From contig NC_060106.1 in the NCBI RefSeq assembly GCF_021155765.1, positions 69,501 to 133,500 on the forward strand: a stretch of 64,000 bases of DNA. The letters are read 5' to 3'. A program made the translations under genes and the position numbers. This document shows positions 51,689 through 62,849 of this stretch, in pieces; position 1 is the stretch's first letter, and every line of letters starts with the position of its first letter. Source of the stretch: Diprion similis. Taxonomy: Eukaryota > Arthropoda > Insecta > Hymenoptera > Diprionidae. Below the pieces are notes generated by a model. The model made no database searches, was not told the DNA's origin, and saw only the letters and a program-made list of their open reading frames with translations.

Positions 51689-54600
51689 CTACTCTTCGTC
51701 GCCACTCGATGCTTCGTCCGACTCCATATACGGCTTCAAATCTTTGACGTGATGTCTACCAAGATCCTTCCCGTCGCTATTCTCGATCTCGTAGACGACA
51801 TCTGAAAGTACTCTTGTGACGCGAAACGGGCCCGCGAATTTAGGGGCCAATTTCGCCGCAACGTTTTGAGCCGCTGACGACAGAACCCGATTCCTCTTCC
51901 ATACCAAATCATCCACTTCGAAGCGAACGTCCCGATGCCCGCGATTATAATATCGCGCCTGCCTGTCGTGAGCTTCCTCTAGGTGTTTCGTCACTAAATC
52001 TCGCAATTCCTCTAACTTCCTCATTCTTTCGGTCCAGGCCTCTGGACGCGGCACCGGAATCTCCGCTGGACCCTCCGTTTGCCGACGCAACTGCATTCGC
52101 GGTTTCGGATCGCGCCCGAGATTCAGAAACGCGGGGCTTACCTTTAACGAACTATGCCGAGCGGTATTATGCGCAAAACGAAACTCGTGGACATGGACGT
52201 CCCAGTCACGGTGATCTGTCTCGATATACGCCACGATCATAGTCTTGAGAACGCGATTAACCCTTTCCACTGGGTTCGCCTGTGCGTGATACGGCGGTAC
52301 GTGAGTGTGGACGATATTATACGCTGCGCATAAGTCGTTGACTGCTCGATTAGCAAATTCAGTCCCATTATCCGTCAAAAGTACTTCCGGGGTACCCCAC
52401 CGCGAAAGTACGAGATCTTCAAACGCCACCAGAATATTTTTCGCGTTCGATTTTCGCATCGGAGCTATCTCTATCCATCGCGTAAACAAGTCCTCGAAAA
52501 CCAATAAGTATTCGTAACCGGCGCGACTCCTAGGAAAGGGACCCATAACATCAGCTGCAACCACCGCCCATGGCCTGTCGACAACTCGTCGACCCATTAG
52601 ACCGGCTGGCTGCACTTGCTGCACTTTGCCTTCCTGACAACGTTCACAAGCTCGAACCATCAAAACGATATCGCGATACATGCCCGGCCAATAGTACTCG
52701 GCTCTTGCCCGTGCGTAAGTTTTCTCTACTCCAAGATGCCCCGCCTGTGGGTTTTCGTGAATTTCCGCAAAGATACGCGACCGTTGCTCTGCGGGAAGCA
52801 CTAGTTTCCATGGCGATAATTCGCCAAGTATTGGCTCAACTAGCGGGTCGGTTCTCCGGAAATACAGACGCCCCTCGACTATTGACCAATCGCGAAACTT
52901 TTGCGGGTAGTTTTCGACGTCTTGCACGCGACGCCGGTACCACGGATCGTCGACGACTTCACAGGCGGCCTTACGCTCAGTCCCTGGTCCGTCATCTCCA
53001 GCGACGTCAAGGGCGGCTAGCTGCTCAGTCCCCTCTTCCTCGCCTTCGTACATCCGCGATAATGCATCCGGCACGTGATGCATCGCCCCCTTTCGATGTA
53101 GAATTTCGCAATCATACTCGAGTAAATCGAGCGCCCACCTGGCTAACCGACCCGTTGGATTCCGCAATTCTTTCAACCATTTCAAGCTCGCGTGGTCGGT
53201 TATCACCGTGAAGTGATAGCCTTCCAGGTAAGCTCGAAATTTCTTTACTGCCCAAATTACCGCGAGACATTCCTGTTCGGTCGTAGAATATTTCCTCTCC
53301 GCGTCCGACATGGTTCGACTCGCGTACGCGACCACACGCTCTACTTCGTCAATCGTCTGTGTCAAGACAGCTCCGATACCAAAACTGCTTGCATCAGTCT
53401 GCACCACAAATTCATATTCAAAATCGGGACACGCTAAGATTGGAGCCGACATTAACGCGGTCTTAATCAGTTCGAACGACTCCTCCTGTTCATCCCGCCA
53501 TTCCCACTTCTTACCTTTCCTTGATAACCGCGTCAAGGGCTCGGCTACACTCGCGAAACTCGGAATGAACCGCCGATACCACGAGGCCATACCTAAAAAC
53601 CTTCTCAACTGCTTCAAGTTCCTGGGCGCGGGATATTTCAGGATCGGTTCGATCTTGTCCGCATCGACCTGTAATCCGTCCCGATTGACTTTAAATCCCA
53701 AATATCGAACCTCATCGCGACAAAATTCACACTTTTCCGGGTTGATGGTTAGCCCGGCGAGTACGATTCGTTCCAGAACGCGAGAAAGCCATAATAAATG
53801 TGATTTAAAATCGGTGGTTACGACGATAATATCGTCCAGATACGCGAAGGCATGCGGTTCCATTTCAGGGGTGATTAATTTATCAATTAATCGCTGAAAT
53901 GTGGCCGGGGCTCCGGTAAGTCCGTATGGCATTCGCACGAATTGGAATAATCCGCGACCCGGCACCGTAAAGGCTGTGATTTCGCGACTCTCTGGCGTTA
54001 GCGGAATCTGATGGTAAGCCTGACTCAAATCAATAGTCGATATATATTTCGCGGATCGCAACTTATCGAGAATGCCATTCATAAATGGAATAGGATACGC
54101 GTCCTTCTTTGAAACGCTATTCACTTTCCGAAAATCCAAACAAAATCGATACTTCCCGTTTGGCTTTTTCACCATTACTATGGGAGTTGACCACGAACTC
54201 TGTGACGGCTCAATGACCTTGTCCGCAAGCATACGATCCACCTCTTCGTGGATAGCCTCCTGTACCTTCGGAGAGACGAGATAGTATCGCTGTTTAATTG
54301 GCGTATGCCCCTGTACTTCAATTGCGTGTTCCGCGAGGTGCGTAAGACCCAATTTCCCTGAAACTTTCGGTAATTCTTTCGCTAAAAATTCCTGCAACTC
54401 GCGAGTCTCAAAATCCGCTAATTCTGCGATACCGCAACACCCTGCACCCTCCTCAACAAACATTTCCCGATGATCGTCAAAAGTTTGTTCATACTCGGGA
54501 AGTTCAGTTAACCTCCATGACCCGCGCGCACCGTCAATCACCAAACCGAAGGCTCGAATGAAATCCATGCCGAGGACGCAATCTCCGATTAAGGTGGGAA

Positions 54601-56677
54601 TAATCCGCATCGAAAAATCGTGCGCGATGCCCAGTAAAGTTATCGGAAGCTCTACTTCCCCGATTACCGTCTCGACTGATCCATTCGCCAAAACTACGCC
54701 TGAACAACGCGGTGGTTTAACTTGCCGCCCAAATTCTAAAGCTAATTTCGTTCCGACTGCCCCGAGAAATGTTCGCGACGAGCCGGTGTCCAATAGCGCG
54801 CTAACCCATTTATTCCCAATACAAACTCCCAAAAACCATCTCTTACCCAACTCTATAGTCTGCAACGGAAAACATGACTCTAAATCATCGCGAACGCTAC
54901 CTAATTTGGTGTCTGTAGAGCGGGGCGCCGCGTCGACACTTAGCGAGGCTGCCCGCCCTAGTTTCCCGAGCACCGCGGACAATCGGTTGAGTAGACGTCG
55001 TCCAAACCGCAAACGAAACAGAATACACGCAAAGGATCGGGACAGCTGTTGAATTTGTGTCCCGGGCGGTGACAACAGACAATTCATGCATAGCCGCTCA
55101 TCCCACACGGGATCTCCGCGAAACTGTACCGCGCGCGGTACGCTCGATGCCGGTCGGCCAGCTGATGCTGCCGCTACTCCCCCCGTACCGCTGGCGGGTT
55201 GTCGCCGCGCGACTGGCCTCGCTTGAGCCGGAGCTCCGCTACCTTGCGGCGCACTGCCGCTTCCCCCCGCCAGACTCGCTGCCGCTACTGTCTTCATCAA
55301 CTTTTCCTCTAACGCTTTAACCTGCTCCAACAACATCTTCTCTAAATTCTTCGTCACCGACTTTTCTAGATTTCCGGCTCCACTTTCCGCAATCGCAGCT
55401 AATCCGGGCGCTCCGCGAGCGGGTGTCGGCGCCTTATTCTTGCACGCTAATTCTGAAATGAAGGAGTCCTTTGGCGCGGGCGGAGGGCGATATTCCCTCG
55501 ACAACGCGAGGTCTCGTTCCCGCTCGGTCGCGAGACTCACCAGTTCACTCCAAGTTCGAAACTCTCGCCTTCTCAACATTTCCCGAATATCTGGACGCAA
55601 ATTTCTAAACGCGACATCTAATTGATGGTCTAGGGCATACGGCCGTGACATGCGTCGCAACAGTCCGCGAATACACGATAGGTATTCCGTTACCGGTTCC
55701 CCTGGTCCCTGTGTACGCGACTTCGCCTGATCCTCCACTCTACTTCCCACCGTCACATCCCCAAACCATTGTCGCAACGCCGCCTGAAACTCCCCGTACG
55801 AGGACCAGCTGTCTCTCTCGCACCGCAACCATTCGAGAGCCACACCCGAAAAAACCATAGTTAGAGCGCTTAAAACCTCCGCCTCACTTAAATCCGCTAA
55901 TTCACGCCACTCTTCTAGACGCGTCAAAAAATCTTCAGCGCTGGGCTCCCCGCTACCTGAAAACTTTAAATTCCACCCACGCAATGCCTTCGGAATGTCC
56001 CTAACCCTCGATCGCGAGTCCAACCCCGAGTCCCGGTGCCACACAGACGTCGCGGTGGGTGCTAGACCACGTGGCTCCAGGGGAGGGTCGACCGGCAATG
56101 ACTGAGGTTCAAAACGCGGCCTTGAAATTCCGCCGACCAATCGTGTGGAGTCGACTATCGGCGGCCCTGTCCCTGGTCGCCGACTCAAAATTGGGGAGGC
56201 TTCCCCCCAATGTTCCTGAATTCGCTGCGCCTCTATTACGGGGACGGGGTACAGCTGCGCTTGTGTGGGCACCTGACGCGCCGTCGGCCGCACGGTGCTT
56301 CCGTAAATCGCGGAGGTAGTCGTCGTCACTGTCGATACCGCCACGCTCGTTCTTGTACTCGTCGTCGCTGCGGTTATCAGCCGCGTCGAGATCGCAATAT
56401 TCCTCGGCTCCAGGAGCTGAGAGTCACTAGCTCTACGCGGCGCGCCTCCCGTTGGTCTCGATGCCGCTGTCAAATCCGCAAAACCCGCGAAAACATCCTC
56501 ATCTTCTGGTTCCCAAGTCACTGTCAAGTCCCCGCGATCCCGCAGGAGGTGTCGTAGGTAACGATCGCGACGTACCAGCAAGGTACCCGTGGAGTTTACC
56601 CTCACATTAACTAATGCCGCCTCTAATTCGTCATTTGTCATCTCATACAACCATGCTCCGACAGTTACCTCTGCCAT
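51689..56677 (-). CDS. Gypsy gag-pol polyprotein, single intact frame of 1,662 residues
   Basis: Gag occupies about residues 1-560, with a retrotransposon-gag core near 235-395 (KFSGSGEPSAEDFLTRLEEW). Instead of a classic CCHC knuckle only CMNC near 530 is visible. The protease has LLDTGSSRTF (Asp about 630). The RT has FCLDFRKVNSVSKKDAYPIP, MPYGLTGAPATFQRL and YLDD (about 946-949). RNase H shows QTDASSFGIGAVL and TTEQECLAVIWAVKKFRAYL. The integrase has an HHCC finger (HENPQAGHLGV, then CERCQEG) and Asp/Asp/Glu at about 1376, 1436 and 1471 (AADVMG, TDNGTEF, VERVNR). All catalytic motifs are present, so the element may be able to transpose. Gag and pol are fused without a frameshift. Confidence 0.95.
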   Translation of the reverse strand: MAEVTVGAWLYEMTNDELEAALVNVRVNSTGTLLVRRDRYLRHLLRDRGDLTVTWEPEDEDVFAGFADLTAASRPTGGAPRRASDSQLLEPRNIAISTRLITAATTSTRTSVAVSTVTTTTSAIYGSTVRPTARQVPTQAQLYPVPVIEAQRIQEHWGEASPILSRRPGTGPPIVDSTRLVGGISRPRFEPQSLPVDPPLEPRGLAPTATSVWHRDSGLDSRSRVRDIPKALRGWNLKFSGSGEPSAEDFLTRLEEWRELADLSEAEVLSALTMVFSGVALEWLRCERDSWSSYGEFQAALRQWFGDVTVGSRVEDQAKSRTQGPGEPVTEYLSCIRGLLRRMSRPYALDHQLDVAFRNLRPDIREMLRRREFRTWSELVSLATERERDLALSREYRPPPAPKDSFISELACKNKAPTPARGAPGLAAIAESGAGNLEKSVTKNLEKMLLEQVKALEEKLMKTVAAASLAGGSGSAPQGSGAPAQARPVARRQPASGTGGVAAASAGRPASSVPRAVQFRGDPVWDERLCMNCLLSPPGTQIQQLSRSFACILFRLRFGRRLLNRLSAVLGKLGRAASLSVDAAPRSTDTKLGSVRDDLESCFPLQTIELGKRWFLGVCIGNKWVSALLDTGSSRTFLGAVGTKLALEFGRQVKPPRCSGVVLANGSVETVIGEVELPITLLGIAHDFSMRIIPTLIGDCVLGMDFIRAFGLVIDGARGSWRLTELPEYEQTFDDHREMFVEEGAGCCGIAELADFETRELQEFLAKELPKVSGKLGLTHLAEHAIEVQGHTPIKQRYYLVSPKVQEAIHEEVDRMLADKVIEPSQSSWSTPIVMVKKPNGKYRFCLDFRKVNSVSKKDAYPIPFMNGILDKLRSAKYISTIDLSQAYHQIPLTPESREITAFTVPGRGLFQFVRMPYGLTGAPATFQRLIDKLITPEMEPHAFAYLDDIIVVTTDFKSHLLWLSRVLERIVLAGLTINPEKCEFCRDEVRYLGFKVNRDGLQVDADKIEPILKYPAPRNLKQLRRFLGMASWYRRFIPSFASVAEPLTRLSRKGKKWEWRDEQEESFELIKTALMSAPILACPDFEYEFVVQTDASSFGIGAVLTQTIDEVERVVAYASRTMSDAERKYSTTEQECLAVIWAVKKFRAYLEGYHFTVITDHASLKWLKELRNPTGRLARWALDLLEYDCEILHRKGAMHHVPDALSRMYEGEEEGTEQLAALDVAGDDGPGTERKAACEVVDDPWYRRRVQDVENYPQKFRDWSIVEGRLYFRRTDPLVEPILGELSPWKLVLPAEQRSRIFAEIHENPQAGHLGVEKTYARARAEYYWPGMYRDIVLMVRACERCQEGKVQQVQPAGLMGRRVVDRPWAVVAADVMGPFPRSRAGYEYLLVFEDLFTRWIEIAPMRKSNAKNILVAFEDLVLSRWGTPEVLLTDNGTEFANRAVNDLCAAYNIVHTHVPPYHAQANPVERVNRVLKTMIVAYIETDHRDWDVHVHEFRFAHNTARHSSLKVSPAFLNLGRDPKPRMQLRRQTEGPAEIPVPRPEAWTERMRKLEELRDLVTKHLEEAHDRQARYYNRGHRDVRFEVDDLVWKRNRVLSSAAQNVAAKLAPKFAGPFRVTRVLSDVVYEIENSDGKDLGRHHVKDLKPYMESDEASSGDEE

Positions 56678-57444
56678 CTTTTATTTATCGCAACGATATG
56701 TCAACTTACAAAGCGGTATCAGTTCACGCAGGCGCGATGATGATAGAATGAAGTTTTATTTTATTAGTCTCCACCCCAGAGCAGCAGTAGAGAGTGAGGG
56801 AGGTGTTCCCTCGCATAAGCCAATAGGCAGAAATTGTCGCCGACAACGCGGCTACTCGAACAGGATACAAAGCACAATAACAGAAAATAATCGGATAAGC
56901 AAAACACAAATAACGTAAAAGACTCGGGCTGAAAAAAAAATGTTTGTTGCACCCGCAACAAAAAAAAATCAACCGCACTCCTGAAATAAATGAACCACAA
57001 CCAAACAAAACCCAAAAAAAAAATTTTGCAAAACAAAAAAAGAAAGATCCAAATTCAAAACCTCATTCAAAGGCAAAAATAATAGTGATAATACTGGTGC
57101 GCCAAGCTTGATCTATCGCAAGCAGATAGTGGATGCGTGAATGTACGCGGTGTACTTAAATACCACCCGGTACATTCGCGACCTCGCAGCTTGATTTTTA
57201 AATTCGCAATATTCCGTATTATTCGTCAACCTTTGTATACGGTCTTATTTCTTGCCAAGCATACGAAACATTACAGCTGTATCCCAAACATCAACAACTT
57301 GACCGAGGCGTGTCGCGACCTCTCTCTCCTAATCTCCGGCCGCCGCTGTCTCTACCTCTACGCTCGACGTTACCAACTCGAAATTTCCGAAGCGCACAAC
57401 GCTACTATCTAACTCGAAAATTTACCGCGGAAATTTCTCGAAGG
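56678..57444 (-). other. Gypsy 5' leader, no gene
   Basis: About 770 bp between the primer binding site and the gag start. It contains A- and T-rich runs (56930-57080) and short chance frames. Long leaders can carry packaging signals; none is identified here. Confidence 0.6.
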
Positions 57445-57461
57445 CCCCACGTTGGGCGCCA
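57445..57461 (-). other. Gypsy primer binding site
   Basis: In element sense TGGCGCCCAACGTGGGG begins three bases after the 5' LTR end (CGTCACA). TGG at its start pairs with the CCA end of a tRNA; the rest resembles lysine-tRNA-type sites of other retroelements, but the exact tRNA cannot be checked here. Confidence 0.8.
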
Positions 57462-57464
57462 ATT

Positions 57465-59322
57465 TGTGACGAGGTTTTTTGCCGCTCTTGTTCACCCGGA
57501 GAAGTTCCCAAGAGTTAACCTGGTGCACAATGATTCGGCAACCCGCGATGCACTCTGCAGCTTACCAAAGCTATCGCGAAATTTTGTTGGGCGCCTGGCG
57601 TGATAAACACGCCTCGAATCTTTACCTTCGCAATTCCTCGGCTATCCTTCTCTATGCCAGGTAGCTCAGTACCGCGGAGAGGGGGGTGGGTAGTTTTGCG
57701 GAGAGAAAGAACGGACACTCGACACGATACAGAATTTAACAAAATAGAATAAAATAATATATTAAAAAAAAATTCGAAGCGACACAAAACAAAAGGAAAA
57801 AGAAACAGATACTCAATTCGCCTCCCGCGATTCCACAAACAAAATAGAAAGAAAATCAAATCTTAACTAAACCTTAAATCTACGTGCGCTAGTCGCGTTC
57901 CTCGTCTCAACGGGATCAACAAAACAAAAATCAAAATACAGAAAATCGACAACAATACGAACACGCTACTCGTGATCGTCCTTCCTTTAATTATAAATAT
58001 CGGCGCTATTCGCCAAACCCTAACAGAGTTATCGCGCTAATCGCAAAACATACCCTACAAGTACTCGACAGTAATTCTTACTTAACAACTTAAATTGAGG
58101 CGATTAATCGTGACGCATCCGAAACTTCACTATCTTCCGAAACAAATCAAACAAGGAAACTAAAAATAAGAACCCAGCCAAACAGAGCGCTCACACTTAG
58201 CGATACGCGACCTACACGAGAGGTGACACTTTCTGAACACGCGAACGTGACTTGACCCTGTGCAGCGGAATTTGGGCTGCTCGCAAATAACGAAACGAAT
58301 GACTCTACTCAACATGTACAATAGCCAAAATTGACTCGATACGTTATCGCAAAACAAAACAAAATCAAGATCAAGCTCCGGCCACCAACAAGGAAGTCGG
58401 CAAACGAATTTCGAGTAATTTCGCAATCCAGTCTTACAATGGCCAACCGTTACTCGGTGCGCCGTTCTAACTCGTTTTCGAAATTAGTCCGCAGAAAAGC
58501 GATAGCGCTTACCGCAATGAATCCAGACCAGAAAAATCTCCGTCACGATAATTGGACAATGGTTCCGTCTTCCGCGAATCCCAAAATTTTAACACCAATC
58601 GCTCGACTCTCTCAATAACCCAAAAAAAACTATCTTTACAAAATTTTCGCAGCCTTCGCTAGATTCAGCACCAGGACGCAAGTGTCCTGCTCCGTCACAC
58701 CGAGCCAAGAATTCAAACCGAGGCGTTGTCGTTTCCGAAATTTGACGAATCTTATTGGGTATCGAATTACGCGTCTCTTAAATTCTAGCCTATCGCTAAC
58801 GTCGGTTTCCGCTGTCACGGCTCGCAGATTGGTCGTTGGACTCTCCGGTGTTCAGTCCTCGTCAGTGGCGTAGAGGCAGCACGATCGTTGGCATGATGGT
58901 GTATCGCGAGGAAGGCAGGCTACGGTTCGCTGGCCAACAGCGGGATTCTCGTCCGCCTTGGTTTCCCTCGTGGCAGAGCTCGGCGTTGGCGCTCCCTCCG
59001 TAGCCTCGTGTGGGACCCTTCGCTCGCGGTGTATCCTTCGTTGAGGTCTCTCTTTACGGCCGGTTCCACACTCTCGAATTCGTCGTCTATCTCCCTGGTT
59101 GGTGTCGCAAATACTCAAAACAAAATCAAACAAAAAGACCCTGTAATACTCTATTCGCTAGCCTGTAAAGGGTCCCCTCTCAGTGTTTCGGATGCGTGAC
59201 CCTTGTCCTGGCGCTCTTTAGGAATTAGATAATCATTCTTGTCGCGAAATCCCTTGTTAGAGTCCCTCCTAAGGTTCGGGGAGCCACTTGTAACGAGCAT
59301 CAAAAAAAAATGCCACGTTACA
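57465..59322 (-). repeat. Gypsy 5' LTR (1,858 bp)
   Basis: The near-identical partner of the 3' LTR. It differs, for example, near 57763, 57782, 57997, 58117, 58169, 58946, 58971 and 59155. It ends CCTCGTCACA in element sense, next to the primer binding site. Confidence 0.95.
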
Positions 59323-59800
59323 GTCTCAGATGACTTAGTTCGGTTGAATAATTATTTCCTTATACGTAACGATCGGGAAGGCAAGGAAGGGGCTGGGGTG
59401 GCCTGCTATATTCACAAGTCTCTAAATGCGAAAATATTAGCTAAGTCACCCAGTCAATATTCCAACGCACCGGAATTTCTCATTATCGAGGTTTCATGCT
59501 CTAATTCTAAGAAACTGCTATTTGCATCTAATTTATAATTTTTAATCTTAATTTTAGTTTCTTATTTAAATTGTAATTTTCGTGCTAATCAACCATTTAC
59601 TGTTTCATGCAACCGTGAGAGAATATCTAACAGCTCTAAACTTCTCTTTATAGTATTAGTTTCTAGTATAGTATTAGTTTCTAGTATAAGTAATCATATT
59701 CTATGTTCTATCTATCTTTATACATTTTTTTTTCTCTTGTTATCTTATTTTTTGCCAAAGGCTTGCCATGGCATAAGTAATAAATCAATCAATCAATCAA

Positions 59801-60053
59801 TCTCTCCCTCTCCCTCTCCCTCTCCCTCTCCCTCTCCCTCTCCCTCTCCCTCTCCCTCTCCCTCTCCCTCTCCCTCTCCCTCTCCCTCTCCCTCTCCCTC
59901 TCCCTCTCCCTCTCCCTCTCCCTCTCCCTCTCCCTCTCCCTCTCCCTCTCCCTCTCCCTCTCCCTCTCCCTCTCCCTCTCCCTCTCCCTCTCCCTCTCCC
60001 TCTCCCTCTCCCTCTCCCTCTCCCTCTCCCTCTCCCTCTCCCTCTCTCTCTCT
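59801..60053. repeat. (TCTCCC)n array, about 41 copies
   Basis: An almost perfect hexamer array on the plus strand, the reverse complement of the arrays in the left chain. It lies between the (AATC)n tail of copy N and the start of copy H. Pro-Ser and Glu-Gly frames across it are artefacts. Confidence 0.95.
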
Positions 60054-60610
60054 AGAAGTGAGTAGACGCGAGTTGGATGGAGCTCCGTAAATTGTCAAAT
60101 TATATGTGTCAAAACATCACAAAAAATTAAGCTAAGTAGCCACAAGGATGGTTGTGGATCTGGTGTGCACTGACTGTGAAAAATGTGAACATAGTGCAAC
60201 TACAAAGCCGGTTATATTGCAATTCTGACTGAATTCGGAACAGAAAAACCCAGTGACGGTTTCTCGGTTAACGCGCAGAATCATTGCGCATCATCGTTAA
60301 TATTATACACGTTTAAACGAGTATGTATTCCGATGAGCCGTGAGAGTTATCGCGCCGCACCATTGCGCAACCTGTACAAGTGTTTGTGCACACCTGTGTG
60401 AACAATATGTTACTCGGTGTGTGCGTATAAACTTTGTTTACTATTCGCCTATGTAATCGAAAGTATAAATCACAGTGAAAACAGACGACTATCTTGTGAT
60501 CATAATAACAACGATATAAGATTGATACGCAGACGATACACAAATCAGCTGTATATTGTCTTCTCGGTCGACGAGCAAAAACATCGTATGTATGATAGGC
60601 ATAGCTGGAG

Positions 60611-62849
60611 ATGGCGGGGGTAAATCAACCTAAGTGCCCGTGTGGGAAAATAATAAAGACGATATACCACGAGTGTAAAAGGTGCCTAAAATATTATCAC
60701 CCGTCATGCGCGGCAATACATAAAGCGTACAATAGCAAAAATGAATTAGTAAAATGTGATGGAGAAATAGAAATATATCAAGAAAATCAACGAAAAGATG
60801 CACCAAACAGCGGCGAGGAGAGGGGAGTGAAGAAAAGAAGAGATGACAGGAGAGAGGAAGACGAAAGAGAGCAAGAGTGGAGTATGGAAGAAAAAATTGA
60901 TGTAATATTGAAAACTGTTCAGAATGTAAAGGTAGAGGTATATGAAGCAAATAAAATCAAGAAGAAACTAGAAGTAATTGTTAGAGAAGAAATACAAAAA
61001 GCGGTAGCGATATTTAAAGAAGAAATTATAAAAGTGAAAACAGATATGGAAATAACGATCAAAAAAATTGTAACGAGTGAAGTGCAAGTACAAATAGAAA
61101 AATATAAAAGGGAAACAGGAAGGGGGGATAAAAGAGATGAAAATATAAGGTGGGAAAATACACGGGAACAAGGCAAAGAAACGTATGCAGTGAAAGCAGG
61201 GAAAAATCGGAAGGAAAAGGTAGTAGTTGAACCGGCCAGGGCACAGACGAGTGATGAAACTGAAGGGGAAATAGAAAACCGAATCGACATTATGGAATTG
61301 GGGATAGGAGTAGAAAGAATAGCTAAAGGACCTGGAGGGAGAATTATCCTTGACTGCCAACGAAAAGAGGATAGAGAAACACTGTAACGGTTTGAATAAG
61401 CCCGCCTAATATAAATGACTAGTATAGTAGATTTTAAGCCAAATTTGATCACTGTCGTCAGGTGTTCACGAGTTCCGTCGTGACCGTTCCTCGTTCTCAC
61501 TCTCTCGTCGACGCCTGATATAATAACATGTGAAACCATCCATATTAAGTGAGCTCGTCGAAAACGAAAAGTACATAACATATCTTAATAATTTATTTGA
61601 AAGTTAACGAAAAATATTCAAAACCTTTTATAAAAGTGCTATATAAATATATCAAAACGAACGAGGATAATAAAACGACGCAAAATTGAACGATTTACGA
61701 AAACGAAAACGAGAGAACATAATGGAAATTAAACGAATATTAATGGACGATAACGAGGCGCAAATCTGCTAGGCATATCAACGATAAGTTTTATTTCTAC
61801 ATTTATATACTATATTTTCACCGACATTTATTCTTTATTATACATTTTTAAAACATTTACACCCATATACACCAATCTACATACAAACCTAGCTTATATA
61901 CATTCATATACACGTTTCTATATACAACCTTGTTAATTTACACTTATACACACATCTATATACATAAACCTGTCTTATTTACACTCATATACACATATCT
62001 CTATACATATTTTCGCCAATTTACACCATATTTAACACAATATAAAACCGACTTATTTATTAATATTATTAATACTGTGTTTTCTTTTCTGATTTATTGA
62101 GCTTTTTTCATCTTGAAACCAAACATAAAAAAAATAAAGAAAGAGTAATCATAAATGGAAAAATTAAAATAAAATTATATATGGTATACATGTTATTTAT
62201 ACTTTTCTTATTTCTTTTATCATATTTCATTAGTGTTGTAATAGAAACAAAAAAATCTGTTACAACACTCAGCGAAGAATTAAGAAAGAATTTAGGAGAA
62301 AAATATAAAATACATGTACCAAAGCGGAATTTCCCAAAGGTAAAGATAGTGGGGATTGGGGATAAACTAAATGAAATAAATGAGGAGGAATTGATAAAAA
62401 AGATTGGGATACAAAACAGACTAGAAACGGACAGATCTGACTACAAGATAAAAATAATAAAATATCTACAGGCAGAAGGAAGGCAGGGAACGATGATTAT
62501 GGAAATGGATCCGTGTACGCACAAGCAAGTGATTGAAGCGGGTAGAATAAAGATTGGGTGGGAAAACTGTAGAGTGTACGACCATGTAAGCGTATTGAGA
62601 TGCTACAAGTGCTGTGGCTTTAACCACAAGTACAAAGATTGTCGGAATGAAACTAACTGTCGGAAATGCGCGGGAAACCATAATGGAAGAGAATGTAGAG
62701 AAATATATAAAATGTGCATAAATTGTTTGAAAATGGTGTAAAAATATAATTTAAGTGACATAGCGACTGACCATGAAGCTTACGATGTAAATTGTGAAAC
62801 GTACAAAAGAATGAGGGAAAGAGCGCAAAGAAATACACAGTACGAATAG
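60611..62849 (+). pseudogene. LINE copy H ORF1, split by a solo LTR, one in-frame stop
   Basis: From ATG 60611 it carries a finger (CPCGKIIKTIYHECKRC, then YHPSC, then LVKC), then a Lys/Glu-rich coiled coil (EIIKVKTDMEITIKKIV). The frame meets the solo LTR at 61383 (after RKEDRETL) and resumes in phase at 62269 (SEELRKNLGEKYKIHVP). Two zinc knuckles follow (RCYKCCGFNHKYKDC and CRKCAGNHNGREC). A TAA at 62739-62741 interrupts it, and the family's natural TAG is at 62847-62849. It would bind element RNA. Confidence 0.85.
61383..62264 (-). mobile_element. Solo LTR (882 bp) inside LINE copy H ORF1
   Basis: It starts TGTAACGG and ends CTGTTACA (6-bp inverted tips TGTAAC/GTTACA) and is flanked by ACAC on both sides (61379-61382 and 62265-62268). 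Ignoring it and one duplication restores the ORF1 frame. On the minus strand TATATAAATG and AATAAA lie close together (near 61800), so minus orientation is likely. The A/T-rich half (about 61850-62040) is made of degenerate TTTACAC...TATATACA repeats. No coding capacity. Confidence 0.8.

Larger units (their letters stand above)
49526..59322 (-). mobile_element. Complete Ty3/gypsy LTR retrotransposon
   Basis: 9,797 bp in minus orientation: 5' LTR 57465-59322, primer binding site, 770-bp leader, one gag-pol frame, purine tract, 3' LTR 49526-51383. Identical 4-bp target duplications GTCT flank it (49522-49525 and 59323-59326). The LTRs are equal in length and differ at roughly 9-10 positions that I could spot, so the insertion is recent but not brand new. 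No env-like frame is seen between pol and the 3' LTR. Confidence 0.95.
49351..59538 (+). pseudogene. LINE copy N ORF2, endonuclease fragment split by the gypsy element
   Basis: Left piece (49351-49525): IAQFNANSIRSHI, IISLSETWLHSYV. Right piece (59323-59538): DDLVRLNNYFLIRNDREGK, GVACYIHKSLNAKI, APEFLIIEV, then a stop at 59536-59538. The frame is continuous across the 4-bp duplication GTCT. The endonuclease ends abruptly at KKLLFAS, where the sequence jumps to the 3' UTR, so catalytic residues after this point and the whole RT are absent. Confidence 0.8.
47758..59800 (+). mobile_element. LINE copy N: family 1, split by a gypsy element and internally deleted
   Basis: 5' UTR (47758-48289), ORF1, start of ORF2 (49351-49525), gypsy insertion (49526-59322), continuation of the endonuclease (59323-59538), then a direct jump to the 3' UTR, which ends AGTAATAAATCAATCAATC at about 59800. 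Most of ORF2 is missing. Confidence 0.85.

Noticed and set aside
59801..60053. Could the regular arrays be CRISPR-like?
   Set aside because: The unit is a plain 6-bp repeat without spacers, in eukaryotic repeat-rich DNA.
60630..61581. Overlapping minus-strand frames rich in Phe, Leu, Ser and Tyr opposite the family 2 LINE ORF1
   Set aside because: They are antisense to an A-rich coding strand with clear finger and coiled-coil motifs; the sense frame explains the openness.
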